Shown: positions 38,322-48,948, counted from the first letter of the stretch. The stretch: DNA of 64,000 bases from Comamonadaceae bacterium (GCA_021299875.1 JAJTEW010000002.1:124001-188000); one strand, 5' to 3'. Notes: generated by a model from the sequence alone, not told the origin. Program-made: numbers and translations.

Positions 38322-39374
38322 ATGCAGTTGGCACCCTCTCAGCTGTCGGCACATTTGCAAAAAGGTTTGCGCAGCCTGTATGTGTTGCACGGCGATGAGC
38401 CCTTGTTGCAGCAAGAAGCCGCCGATACCCTCCGTGCAGCGGCCCGAATTCAAGGTTATACCGAGCGCAGCGTGCACACCGTATCCGGTGCGCATTTTGA
38501 CTGGAGTGAGGTTTTGGCGGCAGGGGGATCGCTCAGCTTGTTTGCCGACAAACAAATCGTCGAAGTGCGTATTCCTTCTGGCAAACCGGGCAAGGAAGGC
38601 AGTGCTGCTTTGCAGCAGTTGGCCGCCTCCACTCAAGGCAACGACAGCACGCTCACTTTGGTCAGCCTGCCTCGCCTCGATGCCGCCGCCCGCAAAGGGG
38701 CTTGGTTTGGCGCCCTTGAAAATTTCGGGGTTTCTGTCCAGATTGATCCCATTGAGCGCAACGCCTTGCCCCAATGGATCGCACAGCGCCTGCAAATGCA
38801 GGGTCAACATGTGGCAGCTGGTGAAGAGGGGCAACGTACCCTGCAGTTTTTTGCAGATCGGGTCGAAGGCAATTTGTTGGCCGCTTTTCAGGAAATTCAA
38901 AAATTGGGCCTGCTTTACCCACGAGGCGACATCAGCCAATCGCAAGTTGAAGCCGCGGTGGTCAATGTGGCCCGCTACGACGTGTTCAAGTTGTCCGAGT
39001 CGGTGCTGTCCGGTCAAGTTGCCCGGGTTCAGCGCATGCTCGATGGGTTGCAGGCGGAGGGTGAGGCTGCCGTTTTGGTGCACTACACCTTGGCCGAAGA
39101 CATCCGCGCTTTGAAACGTGTGAAGGACGCCATGGTGGCTGGCAAACCCCTGCCCATGGCCCTGCGTGAACAGCGTGTTTGGGGGGCGCGAGAACGTTTG
39201 TTCGAGCGCGTGTTGCCCCGCATGACCGAGGCGCGTTTGACGGGCTTGCTGTTGGCCGCCCACCAGGTCGATGGGATCGTCAAAGGCTTGAAAGTGCCCG
39301 ACTGGCCGACCGATCCATGGCAAGCTTTGCAGCGCTTGGCCCTGCGTTTTTCGCGTTTTTGCATGCTGCGTTGA
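38322..39374 (+). CDS. holA: DNA polymerase III subunit delta
   Basis: A 350-residue clamp-loader delta subunit. The AAA+-like N-terminal region contains SLYVLHGDEPLLQQEAADTLR, and the protein continues with DNTLTLVSLPRLDAAARKGAWF-like elements (here GNDSTLTLVSLPRLDAAARK) and the helical C-terminal lid (ARYDVFKLSESVLSGQ and RVWGARERLFERVLPR). It opens the beta clamp and lacks an ATP-binding Walker A, as expected. The ATG overlaps the end region of lptE by 7 bases of spacing only, fitting the conserved operon. proA begins 30 bases after its stop. Confidence 0.95.
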   Translation: MQLAPSQLSAHLQKGLRSLYVLHGDEPLLQQEAADTLRAAARIQGYTERSVHTVSGAHFDWSEVLAAGGSLSLFADKQIVEVRIPSGKPGKEGSAALQQLAASTQGNDSTLTLVSLPRLDAAARKGAWFGALENFGVSVQIDPIERNALPQWIAQRLQMQGQHVAAGEEGQRTLQFFADRVEGNLLAAFQEIQKLGLLYPRGDISQSQVEAAVVNVARYDVFKLSESVLSGQVARVQRMLDGLQAEGEAAVLVHYTLAEDIRALKRVKDAMVAGKPLPMALREQRVWGARERLFERVLPRMTEARLTGLLLAAHQVDGIVKGLKVPDWPTDPWQALQRLALRFSRFCMLR

Positions 39375-39403
39375 GTGCCACGCGCATCTGCGAAAATGTG
39401 GCC

Positions 39404-40628
39404 ATGACCGAATTGAACACCGCTTCACACATGCAGGCCTTGGGCCAGCAAGCCAAAAAGGCGTCGGCTCTGATGGCCCAGGCTTCCGCAGCCACCAAGA
39501 ACGCGGCTTTGCGCCGTCTGGGACCGCGCCCGCGCTGCCGGCTTGGCCGAACCCCTGGTGGATCGCCTGAAACTCACCCCCAAGGTGCTCGAGACCTGTG
39601 CCCAAGGCTGCGAGCAATTGGCGGCCATGCCCGATGTGATCGGCGAGATCATCGGCATGAAACAGGTGCCCAGCGGCATCCGCGTGGGCCAGATGCGGGT
39701 GCCGATTGGCGTGTTCGGCATGATCTTTGAAAGCCGCCCTAACGTGACCATCGAAGCGGCCAGCCTGTCGATCAAAAGCGGCAACGCTTGTATTTTGCGT
39801 GGCGGCTCCGAGGCCATCGAGTCGAACAAAGCCCTGGCCCAGCTGGTGCAGCAAGCCCTCACCGACAGCGGCTTGCCTGTCAACGCGGTGCAGCTGGTGC
39901 AAACCACCGACCGCGCGGCTGTAGGTCAACTCATCACCATGCCGCAATTTGTGGATGTGGTCATACCGCGTGGCGGCAAGGGCCTGATCGAGCGCATCAG
40001 CGCCGAGGCCAAGGTGCCCGTCATCAAGCATTTGGACGGCAATTGCCACACCTATGTGGACGATCCTTGCGACATCGCGATGGCCGTGAAGGTGGCTGAC
40101 AACGCCAAAACCCACAAGTACAGCCCCTGCAATGCCAGCGAGAGTTTGTTGGTGGCGCGGGGCGTGTCCGCTCAATTTCTGCCCAAAATCGGCGCAATCT
40201 ATGCCGCGAAAGGTGTGGAGATGCGCTGCTGCCCAGAATCCAAAGCCATTTTGAGCCAGGTGTCGGGGGCCCATTTGGAGGACGCTACCGAGCAAGACTG
40301 GTTCGAGGAGTACCTCGCGCCCATCATCAGCGTCAAGGTGGTCGCTGGGCTGGACGAAGCCATTGCCCACATCAACCACTACAGCAGCCACCACACCGAC
40401 GCCATCCTGACCCGAGATCACCTGCACGCCCAGCGCTTTTTACGCGAGGTCGACTCGGCCAGCGTCATGGTCAACGCCAGCACCCGCTTTGCCGATGGCT
40501 TCGAATACGGACTGGGTGCCGAGATCGGCATCAGCACCGACAAGTTCCACGCCCGTGGCCCAGTGGGCATCGAAGGTCTGACCTCACTCAAGTACGTGGT
40601 GCTGGGCGAAGGTGAAGTGCGTGTCTGA
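39404..40628 (+). pseudogene. proA: gamma-glutamyl phosphate reductase (proA), frameshifted by an internal deletion
   Basis: ProA reduces gamma-glutamyl phosphate to glutamate semialdehyde in proline synthesis. The ATG frame encodes a normal N-terminus (MTELNTASHMQALGQQAKKA... to NAALRRL, 39 codons, ending at 39520) and then leaves the frame. The rest is intact in another frame from [17 protein letters not shown] to the end. It contains [18 protein letters not shown], the catalytic cysteine in [14 protein letters not shown] and [21 protein letters not shown]. The family normally has about 19 more residues between the two parts; the frame offset fits a net loss of 56 bases. A TTG at 39543 could start a 361-residue product, but it would lack the N-terminal helices. 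Confidence 0.85.
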
Positions 40629-40699
40629 TGCTTGCAAAGCCATGTTTTGGCCTCATATCCATTTTTGTTTTAGTTAACCAAGCCCCTTAAAGGTCGCCC

Positions 40700-41995
40700 A
40701 TGGTCCCCCACCTCGTCACCGCCTTGACTGGCCCCATCAATGAGCTGGAACAGCGCATCCTCGACTCCATGCCGGCCATCGAGCGCTGGTTTCGCTTGGA
40801 ATGGATGGAGCACACGCCGCCGTTTTACACCTCGGTGGACATCCGCAATGCCGGTTTCAAGCTGGCCCCGGTGGACACCAACCTGTATCCGGGTGGCTGG
40901 AATAACCTGACGCCCGAAATGCTGCCTTTGGCGGTGCAGGCGGCGCAAGCGGCCATCGAGAAGATCTGTCCCGAGGCCAAAAATCTGCTGATCATTCCGG
41001 AAAACCACACCCGCAACACCTTTTATTTGGCCAATGTGGTGCAGCTGCAGCGCATCTTCCACATGGCAGGTCTCAATGTGCGCTTGGGCTCGATCAATCC
41101 CGAGATCAAGGAAAGCACCACCATCGAGCTGCCCAATGGAGAAAGTGTGACCTTGGAGCCGGTGGTGCGCAGCCAGCACCGCTTGGGCCTGAAAGACTTT
41201 GACCCCTGCACCATTTTGCTGAACAACGACTTGTCAGCGGGTGCACCGGGCATTTTGGAAGAGTTGCATGAGCAGTTTTTGCTGCCACCTTTGCACGCGG
41301 GCTGGAGCGTGCGCCGCAAAACCAAACATTTTCAAAGCTACGAAGAAGTGGCCAAGCGCTTTGGCAAGCTGCTGGGCATTGACCCTTGGCTCATCAACCC
41401 GATGTTCAGCCAGTGCGGTGATGTGAACTTTGCCGAAGGCACCGGCATGGACTGCCTGCGCAGCAACGTGGATGCGCTTTTGACCAAAATCAAGCGCAAA
41501 TACAAGGAATACGGCATCAACGAAAAGCCTTTTGTGGTCGTGAAAGCCGACAACGGCACCTATGGCATGGGCATCATGACGGTGCGTGATGTGGCCGATT
41601 TGGATGCCATCAACCGCAAGACCCGCAACAAGATGAACGTCATCAAGGACGGTCAGACCGTGAACGACGTCATCATCCAGGAAGGCGTTTTGACCAACGA
41701 GCGCATCAACGACGCCGTGGCCGAGCCGGTGGTCTACATGATGGACCGCTACGTGGTGGGCGGCTTTTACAGGGTGCATGCCGAACGCGGCGTGGACGAG
41801 AACCTCAACGCGCCGGGTGCCAGCTTCGTGCCCTTGGCCTTTGCCGACACCCCACACCTGCCCCAGCCCGGCGTCAAACCGGGTGCCAGCGTGCCCAACC
41901 GTTTTTACATGTATGGCGTGATCGGCCGTTTGGCCATGCTGGCGGCCAGCTACGAGCTGGAAGCCACCGACCCCGAGGCCGAGGTTTACGACTGA
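40700..41995 (+). CDS. gshA: glutamate--cysteine ligase
   Basis: A 431-residue enzyme making gamma-glutamylcysteine, the first step of glutathione synthesis. It belongs to the proteobacterial type distinct from E. coli GshA, recognisable from PFYTSVDIRNAGFKLAPVDTNLYPGGWNNL near residue 40, IPENHTRNTFYLANV, and the ATP-grasp-like segment FVVVKADNGTYGMGIMTVRD near 275. AAAGG stands 9 bases before the ATG. Glutathione supply fits the glutaredoxin and GST in this window. Downstream, about 140 bases separate it from kup. Confidence 0.93.
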   Translation: MVPHLVTALTGPINELEQRILDSMPAIERWFRLEWMEHTPPFYTSVDIRNAGFKLAPVDTNLYPGGWNNLTPEMLPLAVQAAQAAIEKICPEAKNLLIIPENHTRNTFYLANVVQLQRIFHMAGLNVRLGSINPEIKESTTIELPNGESVTLEPVVRSQHRLGLKDFDPCTILLNNDLSAGAPGILEELHEQFLLPPLHAGWSVRRKTKHFQSYEEVAKRFGKLLGIDPWLINPMFSQCGDVNFAEGTGMDCLRSNVDALLTKIKRKYKEYGINEKPFVVVKADNGTYGMGIMTVRDVADLDAINRKTRNKMNVIKDGQTVNDVIIQEGVLTNERINDAVAEPVVYMMDRYVVGGFYRVHAERGVDENLNAPGASFVPLAFADTPHLPQPGVKPGASVPNRFYMYGVIGRLAMLAASYELEATDPEAEVYD

Positions 41996-42112
41996 AATGG
42001 TGGGTGGCCAAAGTCTCGGCTGAAACTCAAGAGTTGCTGCACTGCAACATTTTTCATTCCACCCGAGACAGCCCCGAGCGAATGAGCGCAAAATAGCGCC
42101 CACCTGAGTCAC

Positions 42113-42130
42113 AGCCCGATTGTTCGGGCT
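42113..42130 (+). promoter_or_regulatory. hairpin abutting the kup start
   Basis: AGCCCGA and TCGGGCT form a perfect 7-bp stem with a TTGT loop that ends 5 bases before the kup ATG. No Shine-Dalgarno sequence is visible between the hairpin and the start. It may be the tail of a gshA terminator with a weak T run (CATTTAT) or a translational control element. Confidence 0.5.
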
Positions 42131-42135
42131 CATTT

Positions 42136-44004
42136 ATGTCTTCTACAAAGTCCTCCCTCACCGCCCTGACCCTGGGGGCCATTGGTGTGGTTTATGGCGA
42201 CATCGGCACCAGCGTGCTGTACGCCATGAAAGAGGTCTTTGGGTCTGGGCATGTGCCCTTCACGCCAGACAACGTCTACGGCATCCTTTCCATTTTTTTC
42301 TGGACACTGACCACCATCGTGTCTCTGAAGTACGTGGTGCTGGTGTTGCGGGCCGACAACCACGGCGAAGGCGGCTTGGTGGCCATGCTGGCTTTGGCCT
42401 CGCAGTCGGTGAAAGACCAGCCGCAATTGCGCAAGGTGCTGCTTTTGGTGGGCATTTTTGGGACTTGTCTGTTTTATGGCGATGGCGTGATCACACCGGC
42501 CATTTCGGTGCTGTCAGCGGTCGAAGGGCTGGAGATCATCTCGCCCGCCTTCAAAAAATCAGTCATTCCGCTGACCCTGGTGATTTTGTTCTTGTTGTTT
42601 TGGGTTCAAAAACGCGGTACTGCGGGCATCGGCCGGTTTTTTGGGCCGATCACCTTGGTTTGGTTCTTGGCCATTGCCGCTTTGGGCCTGTTGCAGATTG
42701 TTCAGCGTCCCGAAATCTTGTTGGCGATCAGCCCGCACTACGCGCTGAGCTTCATCTGGCACCACCCGGGCACCACCTTCATCATCTTGGGTGCGGTGGT
42801 TTTGTGCGTGACCGGCGCCGAAGCGCTTTATGCCGACATGGGGCACTTTGGCAAAAAACCGATCCGCTTGGCCTGGTTTTCGGTGGTCATGCCATGTTTG
42901 ACGCTCAATTATTTCGGCCAAGGTGCGCTGCTGCTTGCAGAACCCGAAGCGGTCAAAAACCCCTTCTACATGATGGCCCCTGACTGGGCCTTGTTGCCCA
43001 TGGTGGGCTTGGCGACGATGGCGACAGTGATCGCTTCGCAGGCGTTGATTTCAGGGGCTTTCAGTGTCACCAAGCAAGTGATTCAGTTGGGTTATTTGCC
43101 ACGCCTGCAGGTCTTGCACACCAGCGAGACCGACACGGGTCAAATTTACATGCCCTTTGTCAATTGGAGCTTGTTTGCGGCCATTGTGTTGGCCGTCGTG
43201 ATGTTCAAGTCCTCCAGCAACCTGGCGGCGGCCTATGGCATTGCCGTGTGCACCGACATGCTGATCACCACCGTGCTCACCTTCTTTGTGATTCGCCACG
43301 CTTGGAAGCTGCCTTTGGCCCTGTGCATTGGAGCCACTGGTTTTTTCTTGCTGGTTGATCTGGCCTTTTGGGCTTCGAACATGTTCAAGTTGTTGGACGG
43401 CGGCTGGTTCCCCTTGATGCTGGGGGCCGTGATTTTTACTTTCATGTTGACTTGGCACGATGGACGCCGATTGCTCAACGCCTCTTTGCGCTCCGATGCC
43501 CTGAGGCTGACCGACTTTCTGGAGGCTGTTTTCGTCGCACCGCCAACCCGTGTGACGGGCACCGCTGTGTTTTTGACCGCAGAGGTGGGCACGGTGCCCA
43601 ATGCCTTGCTTCATAACCTCAAGCACAACAAAGTCTTGCACCAACGCAACCTGTTTGTGACGGTGCAAAACTTGGAAATCCCCCGCATGCCCGTGGCACA
43701 GCGTTTGGAAGTCACCGACCTTGGCAGTGATTGCTGGCAAATCATCGTCAACTATGGCTTCAAGGACAACCCGGATCTTCCGTCGGCATTGGCCAACATC
43801 GGTGACAACGGAGACCGGTTGGACCCCATGATGACCAGTTATTTCTTGTCACGGGACATCGTGATTCCGACCATCGGTGGCGGCATGGCCACTTGGCGTG
43901 AAAAGCTGTTTGCCCAAATGCACCACAACGCCAGCGGTGCAGCGGCGTTTTTGAACTTGCCCACCAATGCGGTGGTCGAGCTGGGCTCCAAAATCGAAAT
44001 CTGA
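42136..44004 (+). CDS. kup: low-affinity potassium transporter Kup
   Basis: A 622-residue K+/H+ symporter of the KUP/HAK family. The signature start [25 protein letters not shown] holds the conserved GDIGTSPLYA-like motif (here Val replaces Pro). About 12 membrane helices extend to residue 440, with the [18 protein letters not shown] loop and [10 protein letters not shown], and a cytoplasmic C-terminal domain follows. EIIA-Ntr regulates potassium uptake in some proteobacteria, so ptsN in this window might act on it, but that is inference. The ATG is close behind a hairpin without a clear ribosome site. Confidence 0.96.
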   Translation: MSSTKSSLTALTLGAIGVVYGDIGTSVLYAMKEVFGSGHVPFTPDNVYGILSIFFWTLTTIVSLKYVVLVLRADNHGEGGLVAMLALASQSVKDQPQLRKVLLLVGIFGTCLFYGDGVITPAISVLSAVEGLEIISPAFKKSVIPLTLVILFLLFWVQKRGTAGIGRFFGPITLVWFLAIAALGLLQIVQRPEILLAISPHYALSFIWHHPGTTFIILGAVVLCVTGAEALYADMGHFGKKPIRLAWFSVVMPCLTLNYFGQGALLLAEPEAVKNPFYMMAPDWALLPMVGLATMATVIASQALISGAFSVTKQVIQLGYLPRLQVLHTSETDTGQIYMPFVNWSLFAAIVLAVVMFKSSSNLAAAYGIAVCTDMLITTVLTFFVIRHAWKLPLALCIGATGFFLLVDLAFWASNMFKLLDGGWFPLMLGAVIFTFMLTWHDGRRLLNASLRSDALRLTDFLEAVFVAPPTRVTGTAVFLTAEVGTVPNALLHNLKHNKVLHQRNLFVTVQNLEIPRMPVAQRLEVTDLGSDCWQIIVNYGFKDNPDLPSALANIGDNGDRLDPMMTSYFLSRDIVIPTIGGGMATWREKLFAQMHHNASGAAAFLNLPTNAVVELGSKIEI

Positions 44005-44010
44005 CGCACT

Positions 44011-44595
44011 GTGGCCACGACCCACCTTTTGTACCTGCATGGATTTCGGTCGTCACCGCATTCGGCCAAGGCCCAAACCATGGCCAGGCTGATGCAGGCC
44101 CAGCACCCCGAAGTTTCTTGGTGGTGTCCGCAGTTGCCCGCATCCCCTGCGCAAGCGATTGACCTGCTGCTGCAGGGCACTGCCGCCTGGCCGCGAGAGC
44201 AGATGGCGGTGATCGGCTCTTCGCTCGGCGGTTTTTATGCCGCCTGGCTGTCGGCCCACTGGGGTGTTCCTGCGGTGTTGATCAACCCGGCCGTGCACCC
44301 CTCGCGCGATCTGGCGCGCTACATCGGTGAGCACCCGGTGTGGCAAGACCCGGCGCAAAGCATCTTTTTTGAACCGGCTTTTGTGCAAGAGCTCCAAGAG
44401 TTAGAAAGTCTGCCCTTGCCAGCTCGGCCCGCCACGCTGGCCCTGATCGCCAAGGGCGACGAGGTGCTGGACTGGCGCGAAATGCTGGCCCGCCACCAGG
44501 CCGGGCAGGTGCGCCTGATCGAAGGCGGCGACCATGCCCTGAGTGATTTTGACGAGCACTTGCCGCAAATCCTTGAATTTCTGCGCTTGGCCTGA
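44011..44595 (+). CDS. YqiA/YcfP family alpha/beta esterase
   Basis: A 194-residue small alpha/beta hydrolase. It starts TTHLLYLHGFRSSPHSAKA (oxyanion HGF). The nucleophile elbow G-S-S-L-G-G is near residue 73, and the catalytic aspartate and histidine are likely in LIAKGDEVLDW and EGGDHALSDFDEHL. The YqiA family is an esterase group with unspecified natural substrate. The start is a GTG, 7 bases after kup, so it is co-transcribed. The RNase gene follows after 43 bases. Confidence 0.87.
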   Translation: MATTHLLYLHGFRSSPHSAKAQTMARLMQAQHPEVSWWCPQLPASPAQAIDLLLQGTAAWPREQMAVIGSSLGGFYAAWLSAHWGVPAVLINPAVHPSRDLARYIGEHPVWQDPAQSIFFEPAFVQELQELESLPLPARPATLALIAKGDEVLDWREMLARHQAGQVRLIEGGDHALSDFDEHLPQILEFLRLA

Positions 44596-44638
44596 GTCCT
44601 TGCCCAGGATTGGGCAGGCGGCATGGGAAAATCCGGCC

Positions 44639-46702
44639 ATGTACGTATTATTTGAAGATGCCGGCAAATTCATGGCCGGTCGGATCATGTCCGAAGCCGA
44701 GGCTTCTGCGCAGGTCGAACTCGACTCCGGTAAACGGGTCAAGGTCAAATCGGCCCACCTGCTGCTGAAGTTCGACAAACCGGCCCCGGCCGCGTTGCTC
44801 AGTGATGCTGCCGCTTTGAGCCAGACCATCGAATTGGAGCTGGCCTACGAGTGCGCCTCGGACGAAGAGTTCGGCTTTGGCGACCTGGCACAAGACTATT
44901 TCAGCGCCAGCGCCAGCACCACTGAGCAGGTGGCGGCTTTGCTGCGCTTGCACGAAGCCCCGCATTACTTCCGCCGGGGCAGTGCCAAAGGGCGCTTTCG
45001 CAAAGCCCCGGCCGACATCGTGCAGCAAGCCTTGCTGGCCATCGAGAAGAAAAAGCAGGTCCAGGCCCAAATCGAGGCCTGGTCTGCCGATCTGGTGGCG
45101 GGCACTTGCCCGGCCCCGATCCGCGAGCAGCTCTACAAGATCCTGTTTCGTCCGGACAAAAACACCCCCGAATACAAGGCCGTGGTCGAGGCCAGCAAGA
45201 GCAGCCAGAACGCGCCTTTGCACTTGTTGCAAAACGCCGGAGCCATCGCCTCGCCCTGGGATTTTCATTGGCAGCGTTTCTTGTTTGACCTGTTTCCCAA
45301 AGGCACAGGCTTTCCCCCCTTGCAAGCACCGGCCATCACCGACGACTTGCCGCTGGCGCCGGTGCAAGCGTTTTCGATTGACGACTCGCACACCACCGAA
45401 ATCGACGATGCCTTGTCTCTGCAAGGCCTGGGCACAGGCACGGTCACCGTGGGCATCCACATCGCCGCACCCGGCCTGGCCCTGAGCCCCGGCAGCGCCA
45501 TCGACCAACTGGGCCGCGCCCGCCTGTCCACCGTCTACATGCCCGGCTACAAAATCACCATGCTGCCCGACAGCGTGGTGCAGGCCTACACCCTGATCGA
45601 AGGGCGCAACTGCCCGGCGGTGTCGCTGTACGTCACCTTCAGCGAAGACACGTTGGAGGTACAAAGCGCCGAAACACGTTTGGAGCGGGTGCCGATTTTG
45701 GTCAACCTGCGCCACGACCAATTGGACGATCGCATCACCCGCGAATGGCTGGAGAGCGAGGACCAGAGCGACCACGCCGATGTGCCCGTGGGCCGCGACA
45801 CCCTGGCCTTTTACTGGCGTCTGGCGCAAACCCTGAAAGCGCGGCGAGAAGTGGTGCGCGGCAAGCCCGAAAACTTCAACCGCCCGGACTACAGTTTCAA
45901 GTTGGAGCGTGCCAGCAACGACATGCCGCCTGCTGGAGACGAAACCGTGGTCATCGGCACCCGCAAGCGCGGCGCACCGCTCGACCTGATGGTGGCCGAG
46001 GCCATGATCTTGGCCAACAGCACCTGGGGCCAGTGGATGGCCAGTTTGGGCGTACCCGGCATTTACCGCAGTCAGGCCAGCTTGGCGCCCGGCGTGAAAG
46101 TGCGCATGGGCACCAAGGCGCTGCCGCATGCCGGCATTGGCGTGCCCAGCTACGCCTGGAGCACCTCACCGCTGCGGCGCTACACCGACCTGGTCAACCA
46201 GTGGCAAATCATCGCCTGCGCCAAGCATGGCGCCACCGCCGCATTGGCCGCGCCCTTCAAGCCCAAAGACGCCGAATTGTTCTCCATCATCAGCGGTTTC
46301 GATGCGGCCTACAGCGCCTACAACAGCGTGCAGTCCAGCATGGAGCGCTATTGGACGCTGCGCCATGTGCAGCAGCACGGCATCGAAGAGCTGGACGCCA
46401 GCCTGGTCAAGGAGATGGGCGGCGGCATTTGGCTGGTGCGCGCCGACACCTTGCCCCTGATGTTCAGCGTCATGGGCGCGCAATCTTTGTCCAGAGGTGC
46501 GCGGGTGCGGGTTAAGCTGGCCGAGGTCGATCTCATGGCCTTGGATGTGCGGGGCACCGTGATGGCCCATTTGGATGCAGACCCCTTGTTGGACGGCGTT
46601 GTTGGCCAAAGCGATGAAGCGGAGGACGATGACAATTTGCCCGCGGGCCCTGTGACCATCGCGGTGGATTTGAGTGACAGTCCACAGGACTTGCCTGCCT
46701 AA
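44639..46702 (+). CDS. RNB-domain 3'-5' exoribonuclease (RNase II/R family)
   Basis: A 687-residue exoribonuclease. The catalytic RNB domain begins around residue 245 with AFSIDDSHTTEIDDALSL, in which the aspartates bind the metal ions. It continues with GVHIA-like VGIHIAAPG, the MLPDSVVQAYTL region, and the S1-type C-terminus from about 600. The N-terminal 200 residues lack an obvious canonical cold-shock pair and are instead alpha-rich, as in the shorter beta-proteobacterial homologues, so I do not call it rnr or rnb with certainty. It degrades mRNA and structured RNA. mtgA follows 22 bases on. Confidence 0.88.
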   Translation: MYVLFEDAGKFMAGRIMSEAEASAQVELDSGKRVKVKSAHLLLKFDKPAPAALLSDAAALSQTIELELAYECASDEEFGFGDLAQDYFSASASTTEQVAALLRLHEAPHYFRRGSAKGRFRKAPADIVQQALLAIEKKKQVQAQIEAWSADLVAGTCPAPIREQLYKILFRPDKNTPEYKAVVEASKSSQNAPLHLLQNAGAIASPWDFHWQRFLFDLFPKGTGFPPLQAPAITDDLPLAPVQAFSIDDSHTTEIDDALSLQGLGTGTVTVGIHIAAPGLALSPGSAIDQLGRARLSTVYMPGYKITMLPDSVVQAYTLIEGRNCPAVSLYVTFSEDTLEVQSAETRLERVPILVNLRHDQLDDRITREWLESEDQSDHADVPVGRDTLAFYWRLAQTLKARREVVRGKPENFNRPDYSFKLERASNDMPPAGDETVVIGTRKRGAPLDLMVAEAMILANSTWGQWMASLGVPGIYRSQASLAPGVKVRMGTKALPHAGIGVPSYAWSTSPLRRYTDLVNQWQIIACAKHGATAALAAPFKPKDAELFSIISGFDAAYSAYNSVQSSMERYWTLRHVQQHGIEELDASLVKEMGGGIWLVRADTLPLMFSVMGAQSLSRGARVRVKLAEVDLMALDVRGTVMAHLDADPLLDGVVGQSDEAEDDDNLPAGPVTIAVDLSDSPQDLPA

Positions 46703-46724
46703 ACCCAGCGAAAGAGCCTGAGAG

Positions 46725-47456
46725 ATGCGCGCATTCGGACGGTGGTTGTTGCTTTTGCTCTTGGCCTTTGTGGGCCTGCAGCTCTTTTTTGTGCTGCGCG
46801 TGTTGAGCATGCCATGGGTGATGCCCGAATCCACGGCTTTTCAACGTTCTCAGGCTTGGCAAATTCTCATGCGAGACGGCCAACTGCCTTGGCGCCAAGA
46901 GGTGGTGACCTTGAGCGCTGTCAGCACCAAAGTGCAGCGCGCCGTGCTGGCCTCGGAAGATGACGCATTCACCCAACACTCAGGTATTTGGTGGCAATCG
47001 CTGGAAAGCGCGTGGGAGAAAAATGCCAAGGCCAAAGCCCAAGCCGAAAAACGCGCCCAGCGGCAACCCGAAAAGCCTGTCACCGTGAAGATCGTTGGCG
47101 GTTCGACCATCACCCAACAATTGGCCAAAAACCTTTTTTTATCCGGCGAACGCACCTTGCTGCGCAAGGCACAAGAGGCGCTCATCACCTTGACGATTGA
47201 GGCTTTTTTGAGCAAAAGCCGCATTCTGGAAATCTACTTGAACCAGGTGGAATGGGGCGAGGGCGTCTTTGGTATCGAAGCCGCCGCCCAACATTACTTT
47301 CGCAAAAGCGCGGCCCAATTGAATGCTTGGGAGTCTGCGCGTTTGGCCGTCATGTTGCCGCGTCCGCGCTACTTTGAAAAGTTGCCGCAGTCGCCTTATT
47401 TGGCGCAACGCGCCGAGACCATTGTGGCCCGCATGAACAGCGTGGTCTTGCCATGA
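46725..47456 (+). CDS. mtgA: monofunctional biosynthetic peptidoglycan transglycosylase
   Basis: A 243-residue membrane-bound GT51 glycosyltransferase that polymerises lipid II into glycan chains. An N-terminal membrane helix ([22 protein letters not shown]) is followed by the GT51 motifs: [16 protein letters not shown] with the catalytic glutamate near residue 84, [31 protein letters not shown], and [26 protein letters not shown]. No transpeptidase domain is present, so it is the monofunctional type. Its stop overlaps the ruvC start (ATGA). Confidence 0.95.
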   Translation: MRAFGRWLLLLLLAFVGLQLFFVLRVLSMPWVMPESTAFQRSQAWQILMRDGQLPWRQEVVTLSAVSTKVQRAVLASEDDAFTQHSGIWWQSLESAWEKNAKAKAQAEKRAQRQPEKPVTVKIVGGSTITQQLAKNLFLSGERTLLRKAQEALITLTIEAFLSKSRILEIYLNQVEWGEGVFGIEAAAQHYFRKSAAQLNAWESARLAVMLPRPRYFEKLPQSPYLAQRAETIVARMNSVVLP

Positions 47457-48031
47457 GTTTGACCACCACAGCGCCCCCAACCCTGCGCATTTTGGGCATC
47501 GATCCTGGCTTGCAAACCACGGGCTTTGGTGTGATCGACATCACGGGCTCTCGTTTGAACTATGTGGCCAGTGGCGTGATTGAGACCACCCGCGAGGAAA
47601 TGGGCAACCTGCCCGCGCGTCTCAAAGTCATTTACGACGGGATCCGAGAAATCAGCGAGCGTTACCAACCCGATGTGGCCTCGGTCGAGATCGTGTTCGT
47701 CAACATCAACCCGCAAGCGACTTTGCTGCTGGGCCAGGCCCGTGGTTGTTGTGTCACGGCCTTGGTGTCCTGTGGTCTGCCTGTGGCCGAGTACACCGCC
47801 TTGCAAATGAAGCAGTCCGTCACCGGTCACGGCCGTGCCGCCAAATCACAAATTCAGGAGATGGTGAAGCGCTTGTTGCAGTTGCCCGTGGTGCCACGGC
47901 AAGACGCGGCAGATGCCTTGGGGATGGCCATCACCCATGCCCACGCCAGCCCGTCCATGAACAAGCTGGCTGCGCAGGGCGTGCTCAGCCGAAAAACCCA
48001 CGGCATGTTCAGAGGCGGCCGCAGCCACTGA
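47453..48031 (+). CDS. ruvC: Holliday junction endonuclease RuvC
   Basis: A 192-residue resolvase that cuts Holliday junctions at ATTG/C-type sites with RuvAB. The acidic catalytic residues are seen in [19 protein letters not shown] (Asp near residue 16), [22 protein letters not shown] (Glu near 80) and [16 protein letters not shown] (two Asp near 155). The final 20 residues are longer than in E. coli RuvC. It overlaps mtgA by 4 bases. It converges on panC; no ruvA or ruvB is in the window. Confidence 0.97.
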   Translation: MSLTTTAPPTLRILGIDPGLQTTGFGVIDITGSRLNYVASGVIETTREEMGNLPARLKVIYDGIREISERYQPDVASVEIVFVNINPQATLLLGQARGCCVTALVSCGLPVAEYTALQMKQSVTGHGRAAKSQIQEMVKRLLQLPVVPRQDAADALGMAITHAHASPSMNKLAAQGVLSRKTHGMFRGGRSH

Positions 48032-48084
48032 TCTGGCAGCGGTGGCTGGGCGGCCTCTTGCGCCCTGGCCAGTGCTTGACCTTT

Positions 48085-48936
48085 TTAAATCTCGAAGTTG
48101 TCAATCAGGCGCGTTGTGCCCAACTTGGCCGCGCCCAGGACCACCAGGGGGTCACCAGCCTGTGGGGTCTGCAGGTCGTGTCGGCGCCGCACCGTGAGGT
48201 AATCGGGCTGCCAGCCCCTTAGACGCAGCCCTTGCATGGCCATGGCCTCCAGCGCCGGCAAATGCTGGGCCAGTGCATCGGCAGCGGCCAGGGCGTCGCA
48301 GCCCAGTGCGCGCAGGGCCAGTGACAGTTGCAGCGCTTCGGCGCGCTCACTCTCACTCAGGTAGCCATTGCGTGAACTCAATGCCAAACCGTCCTCGGCT
48401 CGGCAGGTGTCTGCCCCGATCACCTCGATGGGCAGAGCAAATTGGGTCACCATTTGGCGGATCACCATGAGTTGTTGGTAGTCTTTCTTGCCAAAAACAG
48501 CCACGCCTTGTGCTTTGCCAGCGAATACGCTGGAGAACAGCTTCATGACGACGGTGGAAACACCCGTGAAAAATCCCGGTCTGAATTCGCCTTCCAAGAT
48601 GTCGCCCAAGGCCGGATCGGCCTGCACCTTGACGGTCTGCGGTTGGGGGTACAAGTCCGTTTCGCGCGGCGCGAAGACCACATCGCAGCCTGCAGCTTCC
48701 AGTTGGGCGCAATCGGCCTCCCAGGTGCGGGGGTAACTGTCAAAGTCCTCGTGCGGCAAAAACTGCAGACGGTTCACAAAAATGCTGGCCACCGTGCAGT
48801 CGCCTAAAGGCCGCGCTTGCTGGATCAGTTGGATATGGCCGGCATGCAGGTTGCCCATGGTGGGAACAAAGGCAGGTCGTTGGCTGGTGGCCAGGTGTTG
48901 GCGCAATTGGGCAATCGATCGGGCGATGGTGAGCAT
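48085..48936 (-). CDS. panC: pantothenate synthetase
   Basis: A 283-residue ligase joining pantoate and beta-alanine with ATP. The class I nucleotide-binding motif is [19 protein letters not shown] near residue 25 (HxGH-type), [17 protein letters not shown] follows near 150, and the KMSKS-like [14 protein letters not shown] is near 185. It supplies pantothenate for CoA, relevant to the many CoA ligases in this window. panB lies 12 bases upstream, so the two form an operon. Confidence 0.97.
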   Translation of the reverse strand: MLTIARSIAQLRQHLATSQRPAFVPTMGNLHAGHIQLIQQARPLGDCTVASIFVNRLQFLPHEDFDSYPRTWEADCAQLEAAGCDVVFAPRETDLYPQPQTVKVQADPALGDILEGEFRPGFFTGVSTVVMKLFSSVFAGKAQGVAVFGKKDYQQLMVIRQMVTQFALPIEVIGADTCRAEDGLALSSRNGYLSESERAEALQLSLALRALGCDALAAADALAQHLPALEAMAMQGLRLRGWQPDYLTVRRRHDLQTPQAGDPLVVLGAAKLGTTRLIDNFEI

Positions 48937-48948
48937 GGCGAAACGCCC

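Noticed and set aside
39543-40628. A complete, normal proA starting at the TTG
   Set aside because: The conserved N-terminus is still present upstream in another frame and residues in between are missing, so the locus is better described as deleted and frameshifted.
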